Part shown: in pieces, positions 13,069 through 25,400 of the stretch
Layout: each line of letters begins with the position of its first letter
Position numbering within the stretch: the stretch's first letter is position 1
NCBI GenBank assembly: GCA_013365365.1
Contig: JABVXU010000213.1
Coordinates: 27,357-91,356 of the forward strand
Length of the DNA: 64,000 nucleotides
Direction: 5' to 3'
Source: Cruorifilaria tuberocauda
Lineage: Eukaryota > Nematoda > Chromadorea > Rhabditida > Onchocercidae
Position numbers and translations under genes: made by a program
Notes under the pieces: generated by a model
The model's input: only the letters and a program-made list of their open reading frames with translations
Database searches by the model: none
Told to the model about the DNA's origin: nothing

Positions 13069-13341
13069 ACCAATCTCAGAACACTGTCCATGAAACAAAC
13101 CACAACAAGAAAAACGAGAAGTAAACTTAGTCAACAAACCACCTAAAGCATCTATCTTAAGAAAACACTTGCAAAAGAATGAATAACATTCTCAGACGTA
13201 CAATAAAAACCAGTATTTACCATCAAACATTGAAACTCTCCCAAACTTAAATCATCTAAAGGCTTCATAAAAGAATCAAGACATAACTTACTTCCATCAA
13301 CATACTCATAACTCCAAACCATCGACGAAGTGCCTTATTGT
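13061..13341 (-). pseudogene. cox2: NUMT: cytochrome c oxidase subunit II fragment
   Basis: On the minus strand this reads as the C-terminal half of cox2: WSYEY, FMKPLDDLSLGE, NVIHSFA, DALGGLLTKF and GLFHGQCSEI, in the correct order. It is broken. One base is missing just before WSYEY, there is a frameshift and loss of the usual LPS after VIHSFA, and the second cysteine of the CuA motif after CSEI is missing. The plus strand is correspondingly A/C-rich. It abuts the cytochrome b piece with an ambiguous overlap of about eight bases (13061-13068), consistent with microhomology joining. It is a non-functional nuclear copy. Confidence 0.88.
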
Positions 13342-14008
13342 TAATGATCAAAAAATTAGCAGAGGAAAATGAAGTGAAAGATTCATCCTGGAGACCTTAT
13401 TGTATATTTGACATTTAATAACAATAAGACATATTTGAAATATTTAGTCTTTTTTGAAAAAGTTTGGAAACAAAATGTCTATATTTAACGAAAGTAACGA
13501 AAGCAGAAGAATACCAAATTTTTTTATCTTTTTATTTCAAAAAAAGTCAATATTACGAAATTCAAAACAAATTTTAATGATAAAAGCGAGATGGTATCGT
13601 TTTTCTAATTTTAATCAAACTTCTGATTATAATAAAAGAATGATGTCATTTTAGTTTAAAAATTCTCATTCAAATAAAAGATATATTTGTGAATTTAATG
13701 CTGAAATTTCCACCACAAATTTTCTTATGATTTGTTATATGATTTTACTATTGTTTGGCATAAAATGTGAAGATTTAGGATATTTGATGTTTTTGCATTT
13801 AACGAACTTTCCTTTCAAGGTATATTAAAATTTACAAATTGTTGCACGGCATAAATCAGACTGAATTTACTTAATCTGCTAACTTTCCAACAAATGAAAT
13901 GAATGAACAATTGTAATTCTAATTATTTAACAAAAAATATTTTCATTGTTAGTAAATTTCCTCAATTAAATTTATAATTTAGGATTTAATGAAAGAGAAA
14001 GCTGGGAA

Positions 14009-14658
14009 ATGCTTCTAGCGATGCTTTTTTGGTTATTCGGAAGCTACGTCTTCCTAAGTGTAAATTGTTTGCCAGATTTTATCAAAAAAATGCCCACGAC
14101 AAAAAGAGAAGAATATGAAGCATTATATGAGTACCAACCGGAACTTACAAGAACTGAATTTCATGATTTATGTCAGGAGTGGGCAGAAAAACAAGGAGCT
14201 AAAATTAAGGTTATTGTCAATTGCAATACAATTTTTTGAATTGTAACGTTAAAAATAATAGAATTCGAAAATTATTTATAATTCAGATATGTGTTAGAAT
14301 GATTTATGGAAGAGAAAATTTGAATTTTTTTATAGCTGAGTTCGAAAAATATCATTAGCTACTTTCTACGGTAACAATCTTAAGATTATTGCAGAAAAAA
14401 TATCGCGAGTATCGTCTAGACGAAGAACGATATATCATGAAACGTGATCGAATTCTCAAAGATAGACTGGACAGGTCAAACGGTAGTAATGAAGCAAAGA
14501 ATTATTTGTATGAATTACTTGATCTACAAAGCAATATGAATATAACACTAAAAGTTTACGAAACTAAAGAAGAGGAAATGAGACATTCGATGTTGATTAA
14601 CGTACTGCAGGAAGCCACAGAAATATGGAATTTATTGGATCCTGCACACATTGATTAA
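14009..14658 (+). CDS. Secreted SXP/RAL-2-like (DUF148-type) protein
   Basis: Two exons, 14009-14209 and 14395-14658, join in phase 0 to give 154 residues. Residues 1-20 are a clear signal peptide (MLLAMLFWLFGSYVFLSVNC). The mature part contains LTRTEFHDLCQEWAEKQG followed by a charged helix (KKYREYRLDEERY), the pattern of the SXP/RAL-2 domain known from secreted, immunodominant proteins of parasitic nematodes (established for the family). Two possible N-glycosylation sites (NGS, NIT) are visible. There is no membrane anchor, so it is probably secreted. The molecular function of the family is poorly known. An AG acceptor at 13981-13982 may receive a spliced leader; in that case a short out-of-frame ATG at 13989 precedes the true start. 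A distant member or another small helical secreted family is possible. Confidence 0.75.
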
Positions 14659-14773
14659 CAATTATACAATATCATTTTCATGATTGTTATTTGATGATAT
14701 TGTTGGTTTTCCTTAGAATGGTAGTATAATTTATCAGTTGGTACTCATATCGAACTACCTAGAGTTGTGGAGC

Positions 14774-14779
14774 AATAAA
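14774..14779 (+). terminator. Putative poly(A) signal
   Basis: AATAAA 115 bases after the stop codon of the SXP/RAL-2-like gene. Confidence 0.5.
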
Positions 14780-16249
14780 CTTTTTCTTGTTCGTCGTATT
14801 TACTGTAATTATTCCAGTTAAAGAGATTAAGATTCGAAATGATTTTGACAGATAATTTGTTGAAACAATGGTGATAGCTGGACAACTATTCCCACAAAAA
14901 AATGTTTAAACTGGTTTCTTCAGTAAATAAGCGGAAATTTCACAGACTGATGGTTCAGATGCATTACAAAAATAAAACTGTTCTGTAGTTTTCCCTCTTG
15001 ATAAAAGATAAAATAATAATATATTTATGAATTAATAATTTTGTGTGATAAGCACAAAATCATTCATCTTTTTTTCAAATTTACAAGTATGCTGCACTGA
15101 CCATAATTTTTTTCATTGCAAATAGTTATGTGCAATCAAATGAACGATCTATCAGTGAGCAAAATATTCTATTACTTACACATTTATTCATTACTGAATT
15201 GATAGAAAAGCTACTGAAACTTAGGAAATAGCTTCTCTTCGACGTTGCCTTACTTTTTTCTTCTTTAGGCGTTTTCAATTTACTTTGATTTACTAAATCG
15301 ACTAAACTCAGGTAAAAAATCAGTTTTCTACAATAAAACAGTTTATTTTGATAAATATATGTCGATTTTCAACTTGTAACAACCCTTCCGATTTTCGCCG
15401 TACATTGCAAATTGCTGCATAATCGAAAATCTCGCTCTAACTTAAACATTTATATTTTTATAGTACCGAATAATTTTTTAATAAGTGGAATTTTGAAATA
15501 ACTGTCGGATTTTATAGAGCCCAAGGAGCATTTACTTTTTTCGAAGTGTTGGAGGAGTACTTACAAAATGATTTTTGATTAAGAAACTGCTATTTAGCGC
15601 ATTTGGTCTTAACAACATCTGTTGAACTCTTCATTAAATGACATTCTCTTTTAGATGAGGGAGTTTGGGAGAAATTGATAGAAGTGTGATATCAAAGAAC
15701 TTCATGATAGAGAAAAGTAGAAGTTCCGCAAATTCTCTGCCATCTTGGAAATAGTTCGAAGGCTTCCAAAAGTTCCTGGAGCGCCAATGAGATTTGAAGC
15801 ATAGTCTACAAGTAAGCACAAATTGTACTTCATCTCTTCGAGCGACACCAAGAACAGGAAATATCTTTATAATAAAAAAATATTTGCATAATTGATTCTT
15901 GAAATCTATGTCATAGAAATCCTTTATTTCAAATATTCTCAGTCAAATGATTCGATATGCTTGTTTAATATTTCAATTTACAATGATTAACTTTCTTTCA
16001 CTAATGGATTATCTGTTATCTGTTAGAGCAATTCTTTGTTAACTATCAGTTTCTTTGTTGATTTACTCCAAACAATTCTTTGTTTCTCATCGGTTTCAGG
16101 TATGGAATGAGTAACTGTATATTTATTATAAACATTGTTTACCCAACTCGACAGGAACTATCTGCTCTAAAACTACTGTATTATCTGATGGAAAAGAATA
16201 AACCTTCACTAAAATTCAACTATGCCGAACCAAAGTTATCTCATATCAC

Positions 16250-16680
16250 AATGAAACTTTTGCGACACAGGACGCGAGTGAACACCCCGTGACGAAGAGA
16301 AGACACGGAGAAGGTAGGAATCACACCAAGGCAGGGATCGACGCTCTATTGAGAGCGCCCATAGCGATCCAATTTCTTAGAACTAATTTGTCAGCTTACT
16401 TGAAAGAAGTGAGAGTTTCGCCGACTTGCTCAACAAATAGATAAATAGGATGAGAAATTAAGCGCATAACAACTTCGGGAGAGTGGAGAAGATATCCGGT
16501 TATGAACCTACTTTTTAGGTGTCTCAACTATGGAGGAAGAAAGACGTAAGAGACAGATCGAAAGCTTCCGTACTTACCGACTAACTTCCAACAGTTGCTG
16601 GTTGTCCCGAAGTCGGCTCGTGCCAAACAATTCGGAACATTGGCAGATGCCACCATTCGCATATTTAAACCGATTTCATT
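16250..16680. other. GC-rich island of unknown origin
   Basis: About 430 bp whose base composition is visibly more balanced than the sequence on both sides, with sharp borders. The plus strand has an ATG-less open frame ending at the TAG near 16440; it includes the peptide KAGIDALLRAPIAIQFLRTN. A second open stretch around 16560-16680 reads FQQLLVVPKSARAKQFGTLA. Neither matches a family I know. A structured hairpin lies at 16335-16370. It could be a decayed mobile element, a transferred fragment or a structured RNA. Confidence 0.4.
16335..16370. repeat. Two-part GC-rich stem-loop
   Basis: GGATCG (16335-16340) pairs with CGATCC (16365-16370). CGCTCT (16342-16347) pairs with AGAGCG (16352-16357) around the four-base loop ATTG. 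One base and seven bases are unpaired on the two sides between the stems. It lies inside the GC-rich island. Confidence 0.55.
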
Positions 16681-19600
16681 GTTGCTTAAAAATTTTTTGT
16701 TTAAATGAATTTGGAAACATCTAATAGCTTTTTCAGAATGCGGTGTGTTCTGGGAAATTCTGTAAAGGAATAGCTAATTCATGCAGCCAAAATGCATACG
16801 AAAATGTACTTAGATTAAGCAGAGTTTTTGTAGAATTTCTTTTAGATAAGTTCGACTATTTATTTCATTCCAATATAATATATCTGTTTCAGTTGATATT
16901 TAATTTACGTTGATATTTAATGGTTTTTTTCTCAAAACAATTATCATCACTGATATGCTTATATTTGGAATACTTATTATTAATGATAAGTTTGCGTCAT
17001 GTAGAATTAGTACTTGTCATCTCTTGCATTTCACATATTTCTTGATGCTTTATTATCACATAGCTATTTATTTACAATGAAAAGATATAGTTTAGGGAAT
17101 AGATTAGAAATGATTGAGAATAATCCTTTCAATTCACTCCATTATTCTTTGCATTCTTCATTGATTGTTCCTCTTATGGACGGTATTAATGCGCCTCTTT
17201 TACAAGCAAACACACACATTAATATTCTGAAAAAGTTAACCTCAAGAAGTTTTATTTTTTTACAGACATAATCGATATCACATGTAACGATTATCTTCTT
17301 GAAAGAATTAATGATAAATTCATTTCGGCTTATTATTTAATGCTGCTCATTAGACATTTAATCTACTTCCTGTCTAGCGCATGAATCTTTCGGGCTTTAA
17401 ATGATTAGTTATAAAAACAACAAGCAAACTATAATTCTTTTCATTTTTTCCTTAATATGAAAAATTCGGTTTGATTAATACTTATATGCCTATTCGAAAA
17501 AGTCAGGAAGTATCGTTTAGCTTTTTTCTCGATAATTTGTCAATTTTAACTTGAAATTCATGATTTTATGATGAAGCAGACATCAAGTAGTATAACTGAC
17601 ATAAAAAAATACCTAGTAATTTTTTCTAATAATTAAAAATAGTGTATCACAATTTAGTAGATAACCAAATGTTATTTATAGATGGCAACAAATAAACTTG
17701 GCTCAGCTAAATCAAACTCAAACTAGCCTAAAATGAAATGAAAACAAAAAAGGAAGAAAAGTAAGAAAAGAATCAAATATAAGGAAGGATAAATGATAGA
17801 AATCAGTTGAGACTAAAGGCCTAAAATATACTCCATCTTCAACAGGGTGCATTTACTGCGACTCCAAAAAGGCTTTTGAAGTTGGAAGAAAAGGAAGAGA
17901 AAATTGACTAGAGAGAATAAGCTAAATTTGTCTCAACTCATTGATAGATATCCCGAAGAAGGAGGTTGAATGAATAAGACAAGCTTTGGCTATAACTGAA
18001 TGAATGCTGAAGCGAAGCCTTGGCCAGAAAGACGGAAAAAGAGCACTAGTGAAAGGGTGTGTACGTTTTGCATCCATCCATGCATTTCGATGCATTTATC
18101 AAACTCTCCCACTCCTCCAAAAGGCTTCACGTTTCCAACGCCATCCCCAAAGGCTTTCCTTCGCAGTTAGCCATTCTCGTCAATACTTTTACATCCCCAC
18201 TGTGGTGATAATCACACCTCCCTTTTATTTTCATATGCAAACCTCTTTCATCTAACTATTAAACTCTTCCCACTAAAGAAATCTTTCATTCCCTTCTCGC
18301 CTTTCTTTTATTTGTTCATTTCCTTCATTTTTCCTCCATTTTCAGAACTGTTTCCTTCATTGATTTTTCGTCGATCAATTCACTCAACTCATACTGATAA
18401 TATGAAATATTCTCGAGATAAGATAAATTATATGTAAGCAAAGAAAGGAAAAGAAGAGCTTGAAGTTGCTTACATTTTTTTCCTTGTTTTTTGTTGAAAT
18501 ATTTGAACCCTTGAAGAAGATGAAAAAGTCGAAGGAACGTCGACACAATGTTTGGATGAATGGATAAAGCATCAGTTTTAGCACTCCATCATCTCATACT
18601 TTTCAAAACTATCCTTTCATAATACCTTCATGGAATACTATAGCTACCATGATTGATTGTTAGTCGAAAATATTTCCTTATTTTAAAAAATTTTATTAAA
18701 AACAGTTTTTCAACTCAAAATTACTTCAATTTTCTCTTTCTCAAAGTTATCAATTGCACATTAAGCGATGATATAACAGTTTAGATAGGATATCCATTCC
18801 AGCATATATTATGTAGAACAAAAGTGCTGTAACTTTTTTCACGTTTCATTTTTCTATTCAACAGATAGCAGGAAATTATTTGCTGATACAAGAATTTTCA
18901 TTTTTTGTTTTCAGATTACTTTACGTTTACCTGCATGATATTATTTTGCAGGACATTTAATCCTATTCCTCTATCAATTCAATAATTCAGAAATTAACTT
19001 TCTATTGTTTCATAAAATTTGTCTATTACTTAATTAATTATTAAAAATTTGCTATTTGCAAATCGATCACTCTTTAAATCAGATATTAAAAAAGATTGAA
19101 ATTCCAAGTACGCCAAGCTGTTATTGAAGAAAGTTTAGATTAATATAATGTTGCATGTGATACCAAATTTCCAATATTTTATCCGCTTTTTCTTGCATAA
19201 TTTATTCCATCAACAAACCTATGTTATGTTTGAAAATAAAACTCTTTAGTGCAACGATATGGATATATAGTTATTTAAATTTCTTCATAATTGAGGATTC
19301 ATCCCTTAGAAAGTTATGCATTTAATACTTCCTAATGAATAACATACAACGTTTATCGTTTAATGGAGTATACAACTTTAATTATATCATTAAGAAGCGA
19401 TGTCACGCATTTCTTATCATTTCAGGTATTTAGAGTGTTTAAAATTTCCTCTTCATTTCCGCTATCGCTTTCATTTTTTTGTAAGAGAACTGATAGCACT
19501 AATGGTTTATGTTTAGAGTGACAATCAACCAGATGATGTTGATATTATGAAAAAAACTTATAATATTTTTATTGAAATGATCTATCGCACCATTGAATTG

Positions 19601-22454
19601 CCAAAGACTTGAGTTCGAAGTTAAGCTAATCTTTTTTTTGGTCTTATTTAAAATTTATTTATTTCCCATTTTCCGATTTTTTCTCATCCTTCAAATTATA
19701 TAAATAGATTATTGTAAAAAATCTGATCATGTGTTGAAAGAATCAAAATTGTTGTTCAAACGATTAAACTGATACTCTTTTCTGGAAATTTCTTGTTTCA
19801 TGATTTATAATGATTTCATTTCATAATCTTTGAATTTACATGTGATTAAAATTTTATACCAATATTAGCATTTTTTAAAATATAATAAGTTAAAGGAAAA
19901 AGTAGTAAGAGAAGTGATAATTCTATTCATATATTTCCTGTTCGAAATCATCCAAATTTACTGAATTTATATCTGAGAATTCATTTTGCCTGCTGTTTTC
20001 TTCTTCTATTTACGGTTGAAAATGAATTAAACTGAATTGAATTAAATTAAATAAGAAATACGTCATGCATCTCTTAACGTTTAGAAAGATAAATGAAAGA
20101 AATGAGTGGCAGTAAACGATAAAAGGATTTGCATCGAAAAATTTTCTGAAGTGTCATTTCACTTCCGAGATAGATTTTTGCTTGTTTTGAACAGAATATC
20201 CTTGTCTTCAGTGTTTGCAAGATCAGACTTAAATTCATCTATAATTTCCACTCTTCCTTAATTCATGATTTAAATTTGATAGCGAAATGCTACGTACTCG
20301 ACATGTCTTTTATTTGTGATAATTTGTTTAATTTGTTTAGAGCTATCTTTTTCTACAATAATCTTATCATTTCCATGCTGAATAATGATGACGATATTAC
20401 TTAATATATAAGTTTATTATATGTAGTATCGGTCAATGATTTATTAGGATAATACTAAATGAAAATAATATTATTACCAATTAATATTCTCAACATTATA
20501 GAAAACATTTACCTGCGACAACAGATTTCATAATTTCTGAGTATTTGCGATCGTAATATTTGCAAATGAAATGACTTTTAGTTTCATATTTAATTCCTTC
20601 CTTTTACTTTATTCCAAAGCATTTATAATGAAACGATAAGATTTACCTAAGCTTTCGTAATCAATTAATATACCAAAAATCAAGACGATATATTTCCAGA
20701 ATTCACAATAATCACAAGCGTCTGATTATAAACGAACAATTTAGCGTTAGCAGAATGCAGCCCTTTCATACTCTCATCATATCGGAAATACTTTTTCTGG
20801 TCCGCAATGCACTTCCGTAAACTTTGAAAACAAATAAAAGAAATAAATCATTTTACAATGATTTCTTAGAAATGCTTTTGATCAAAATTTTATTTTTTTC
20901 ATTTCTTATGTTTTTTTCAACTTAATCAAGTAATCATATTTACTGTGTCATTTTAGTCTATTTTAAACCTTTAAAACACGTAGGAAAAAAAGAACTATGA
21001 ATGAATGAAAATAATTCGGTTTTCGATCTAACACAAAACTGTCACCACTGTTTACATATTCAGTTTCCAGTGATCATCTGCTGTAACCTTAAAGAATATG
21101 CTAATGCCTAATTTTATCTTTTATCATCTTTAATTTTGCTTTCAATATTAATATGAAAAAAGAGGAAAAAATTTACTGGTAGCATTTTGCGCCAGTCAGT
21201 AGAATTTTTTTAAGTAAACATATTGAATATGTTTATAATCGATTGCAGTAGGGAAGAATATGCAAGTAAATTATTTAATCTCATCATGAATTGAACAATG
21301 TAATGATTTCTAAAAAAGCATTCCAAATAAAATGTTTTCTTTAATATTATGTAAACAACAACACCAATGAATGTAAATACTTTTATCCGAATTGGCTGTT
21401 TTCTTGAAATCGATAAAAAGGATATTTCTGATAGTTCCGGAAAGTAAAGTGATTGATAGTGAATGATAACTGAAGACATTCATATTGGATAGAACAATGA
21501 GAGCTCAACTCGATTCTAATCCTTTTAATCCATTCACTAACTCTCTTCTTCAATTTTCTTACTTCAAAGTGAACCAGCGGGAATAACATCATCTTTCATA
21601 ACTTCCCAAAAACATTCTTCCAAAAAAGTTTCTGACTATTTTTCATCTTACTGCTATAACAAGGCAAATACTTGGGTTAGGTTTTCAATCCACAAAAATC
21701 AACTCGCTTTTTCATAAGTATTTTTGATAAATTTTGACAACTGATAAATAAATTTGATAAAATATGATAAATATTCTCACTTAATGCTTCAAATGTTACT
21801 TCAACATATACCAATATGTAATGCTATTCGAATTACCATTCTAATATCATCACTAATGAGATTATCACTGACATGCGATACACATTCTTGTTGCATACAC
21901 CTTTCTCAACAATTATTAGATTTCCAGCTATAACTTTCTCTTACTTTTATAATTACTATTATCCATGAATATAATATGCGTTATTGTATTTCATCATTGC
22001 CTGTTCATTTTTCTTTTTTAGATAAATGGCATGATGAAAATATCGATGGCAATCCATTCTACGGAAAACCTATAGCTTATTTTGTTCATAGGAAAGAGAG
22101 AAAAAGACGGCCTATGGCCAATTATCAGATATTCTTCTACAACTCCATGCTTTTTCATTTTTCCAGCTGACAAATTGGGGAATAGCTTAGAAGTAGGCAA
22201 GATTTTTCGACGATGTCCCTCTCTCACTATAAAGCATATATTATGACAAATCTTTAAAATCCCTCTCACTGCCTTCAGTTAATAATTTCTTATTCATGTT
22301 TATTCAAACTATATTTACTTTTAAATTATTGATCTGTGATAAATTGTCATTAATTAGTCGCAATCTTTCATTGTTATCGTTTTGCATTATTTGTGGTAAT
22401 TATTAGACTTGTTGCTTTATTCAGGCCTTTAATTGTTAAACGGGTTAAAGGGCA

Positions 22455-25400
22455 ATGGCTGAACCTCCCATGCCTGATTTGTCACATCTAAGTGCTGAGG
22501 AACGTCAAATTATTGAAGAAGTATTTCAAAGACAACGTGCCGAAGAGGAGAAAGAAACCCAGCTTAGCCAGTAAGTTCCATAATTTATAGCGATATATCA
22601 TAAAAATTAATTTGATTAAGTTGTAAGAAATAAATATTTCAAATTAATAATCACTTTAATTTTTTCTTTCAATTTCCCGCAATTTCGGGCATGTATTACT
22701 TACCTGGCAAAGGATTTTAAATTGAAATTGTAAGTATTGGATTGAAAAGTCTGTCTATCAATGGTCATGAGATGGATGATAACATGTGCTTGAGTCATAG
22801 CACAATGTCATTCTTCATTTCACTTTTCCCACCTCCAATCCTCTTATTGTATCACTTAGCAAATTATCAGATCATTTCCTCACTGTTAAGGAGGAAATAA
22901 CAATTTCACATCTGTCAAACAGCCGTATTTTTCCATCATTAATATATTAAATGCTTTGCTTGATTAATGAAAATAGTTAATTATTCATTTAATCATTTCC
23001 ATACTTCATAAGTGATTCATCAATGTGAAAACATTACAGAACTTTGAAATGATTGTGATAATTTTAAATAATAATAATAAATGAGAGAGAAGGAGAGGGA
23101 GCGATAGAAAGATAAGAAGAAGGAAGGAAGGTCAGAAGAAAGAGAAAGGAGAAAATTTACATAATTGAAGTTTTTGATAAAAGTTAGTTGAGGGTGTAAT
23201 TTTAAGATGGGAAACTATTGATCATATTTGATTGGTAAGGAGTTTTTTTAACTGTTTTAACAAAACGATATAAATAATTGAAACGCAATGAAGTAACTGA
23301 TTGTTATAATGTGATAAAAGGAAAAATATTCTCAATGGACATATTTTTGTAGAAAAGCGGATCAAGAATTAGAAGCTATCGAAAAGCAAATCAATCAACG
23401 GAAAGAGATCGCTCAACGTCTTATTGGAACACAAGATGATGCCATTTGTCAAATTTGTCAAAAAACGAAATTTGCAGATGGCATTGGGCACAAATGTTTT
23501 TACTGTCAGTTACGATCATGTGCTCGATGTGGCGGTCGTACTACAAGTAGAAATAAAGTTCGTACAAATAAATTTCTCTCAATTTAATTCAATTATTTTT
23601 TTAACCAGTAAATTATATATACATATATTCGCTTATTTACTTATTTTAGCAAATAGATAAATATTATCCGTTTTATACATGTATTTTTATTAATTCCAAT
23701 TCTGAAGTTTCCTGATTTTAATTGTTACTATGAAAAGAGTTATTTTTAGCTATAATAATGATAACTTGACCATCGATTTATATTATGCATCTCGTAATAA
23801 GAAAACATTCATATTTATCTAACTGTTTTGTTTTAATGAGATCTTTTTCTTTGATAAACAACCATGATCAAAAGAATGGTGGGTTTATTGAGTACTTTTA
23901 AGGAATTTTTATGACTTACTTTTGATTGCAAAAATGCTTAAAAACAGTTAATAATTTAACTTTCATTTTTTATAAATTAGGTTTCTTTGTTCTTTTTCTA
24001 CTATTAATTATTCAGAAAAACTTATTCTTAATATCTATAATTATTTGTACTGACATAGCTAGTTAATGCAACAGTCAAGTAGAACTATTTATGAAAAGTT
24101 TATTCTACAAGAAAAAGCATTTCCAAAAGATTAGAAATGATTAGAATTTTGTAGAGAAGGAAATTTGTTCAGATTTTTAAAATCTTCAAAGTTAGCTGCA
24201 TCAATCCTATCACTAAATATTGCCTCTTAAAAATATTTTACTTTTTTAATATTTCTACAAACAAATTCTTCACAACAAGAAATGCATAAGGTTTCATGTT
24301 AACGAGAATTTTCAATTATTGTGTTTTTTAAGCCAATTTGGGCATGCTCTTTATGCCAGCAAAGACAACGAATTCTCGCAAAAACTGGCAAATGGTTTCA
24401 ACAAGGAGCGATGGCCGATGAAACAAAAGGAACTGTCAGCCCGGGAGATATCAGGTTAACTATTTCGGAAACAGCTAGCCGCTTAAGCTAATTAACATAA
24501 CTAAGATTTTATTATTAAATAATATTTATCAACAAATAATTTTTATCTCGTATATAACCGTAATATATTTCATTATTAAATTTGTCATTGAGAAAAATAT
24601 TCTAAAAATTATTCAGCGAAAAATTTGTCTGGTATTTTGGCAAAAAATTCCAGAAATAAATGACTGAAATATATGATGATATTTTTGAATGGATGAAGTT
24701 GAATGAAATAGAAAAGAAATGGATGAAATTGAAATTGATAATGAATGATATTTTCATCGTTTAATTCTGTCGATATCGTCGATTCCTTCAATATTTATTT
24801 CTTTTTACATTTTTTAAGCTGACCATGTCTTTTTTGTCTTAAATCATGATCATTTAATTTTGCTATTTATTGAATCGAGTCACTGTGAAGGAAAAAAGCT
24901 TAAATGAACTTTTCATTCCAAAATTCCACACATTGAAAAGTTTTACAAATATACGATATTAAGACAGTAAAACGAAAAGTAAGGATTAGCACTGTATTCG
25001 TAACTTACGTGTGAAATGAAATCGTCAAGTAAAACAAAATTCAAAAGCAGCCACCACAGCTATTCTCAAGAGTTTCCCATTTCGATATGCTTTATTTTCC
25101 TTTTTCTCTCTGTTCATAGACCTCAAAAGTTAATTCGTTGTATGAATCGCTTGAGAGATTTTATTTAAGTTATTTCGTTAAGTCAATTATCCATTTCTCC
25201 ATTATGATTGATCAACTGAACAACGAGAAAGCAAATTGCTGGATAAGAGAGAGAGAAGTATTGAAAGAAAAAAATGACGTTTTTTATTACCAAGTTTAAC
25301 TTATTAACAACGACGTTTCGCTAATGAATACAAAATGAATGTAAAACAGGAATTCAGCATTTCATTACCAGTATATAAATTTGTTCATGAGACAAATTCC

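Larger units (their letters stand above)
12206..14008. other. Intergenic region containing a mitochondrial insertion
   Basis: Between the collagen and the SXP/RAL-2-like gene. The central part (12887-13341) is mitochondrial DNA, annotated separately. From about 12745 to 12886 the plus strand has the same strong T/G bias and may be more of the insert, but I cannot name a gene there. 13342-14008 is ordinary AT-rich sequence with no feature I can support. Confidence 0.5.
14659..22454. other. Intergenic region upstream of unc-10
   Basis: Almost 8 kb of AT-rich DNA. The only distinct part is the GC-richer island at about 16250-16680, described separately. A second, milder patch at 18000-18190 has an 83-codon open frame without recognisable motifs. 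An open stretch at about 22020-22140, preceded by a tttttag acceptor, is mildly exon-like but has no visible donor or partner; it might be an unrecognised 5' exon. Elsewhere I see nothing I can support. Confidence 0.5.

Noticed and set aside
12918..13103. 61-codon minus-strand nuclear-code open frame
   Set aside because: It is antisense to the mitochondrial cytochrome b fragment; the K/N-rich translation follows from the reversed T/G bias, not from a gene.
18004..18255. 83-codon plus-strand open frame
   Set aside because: No family motif, no convincing acceptor or donor, and the C-terminal part runs into ordinary AT-rich sequence.
21210..21592. Two overlapping minus-strand open frames
   Set aside because: AT-driven hydrophobic translations without motifs; judged chance frames upstream of unc-10.
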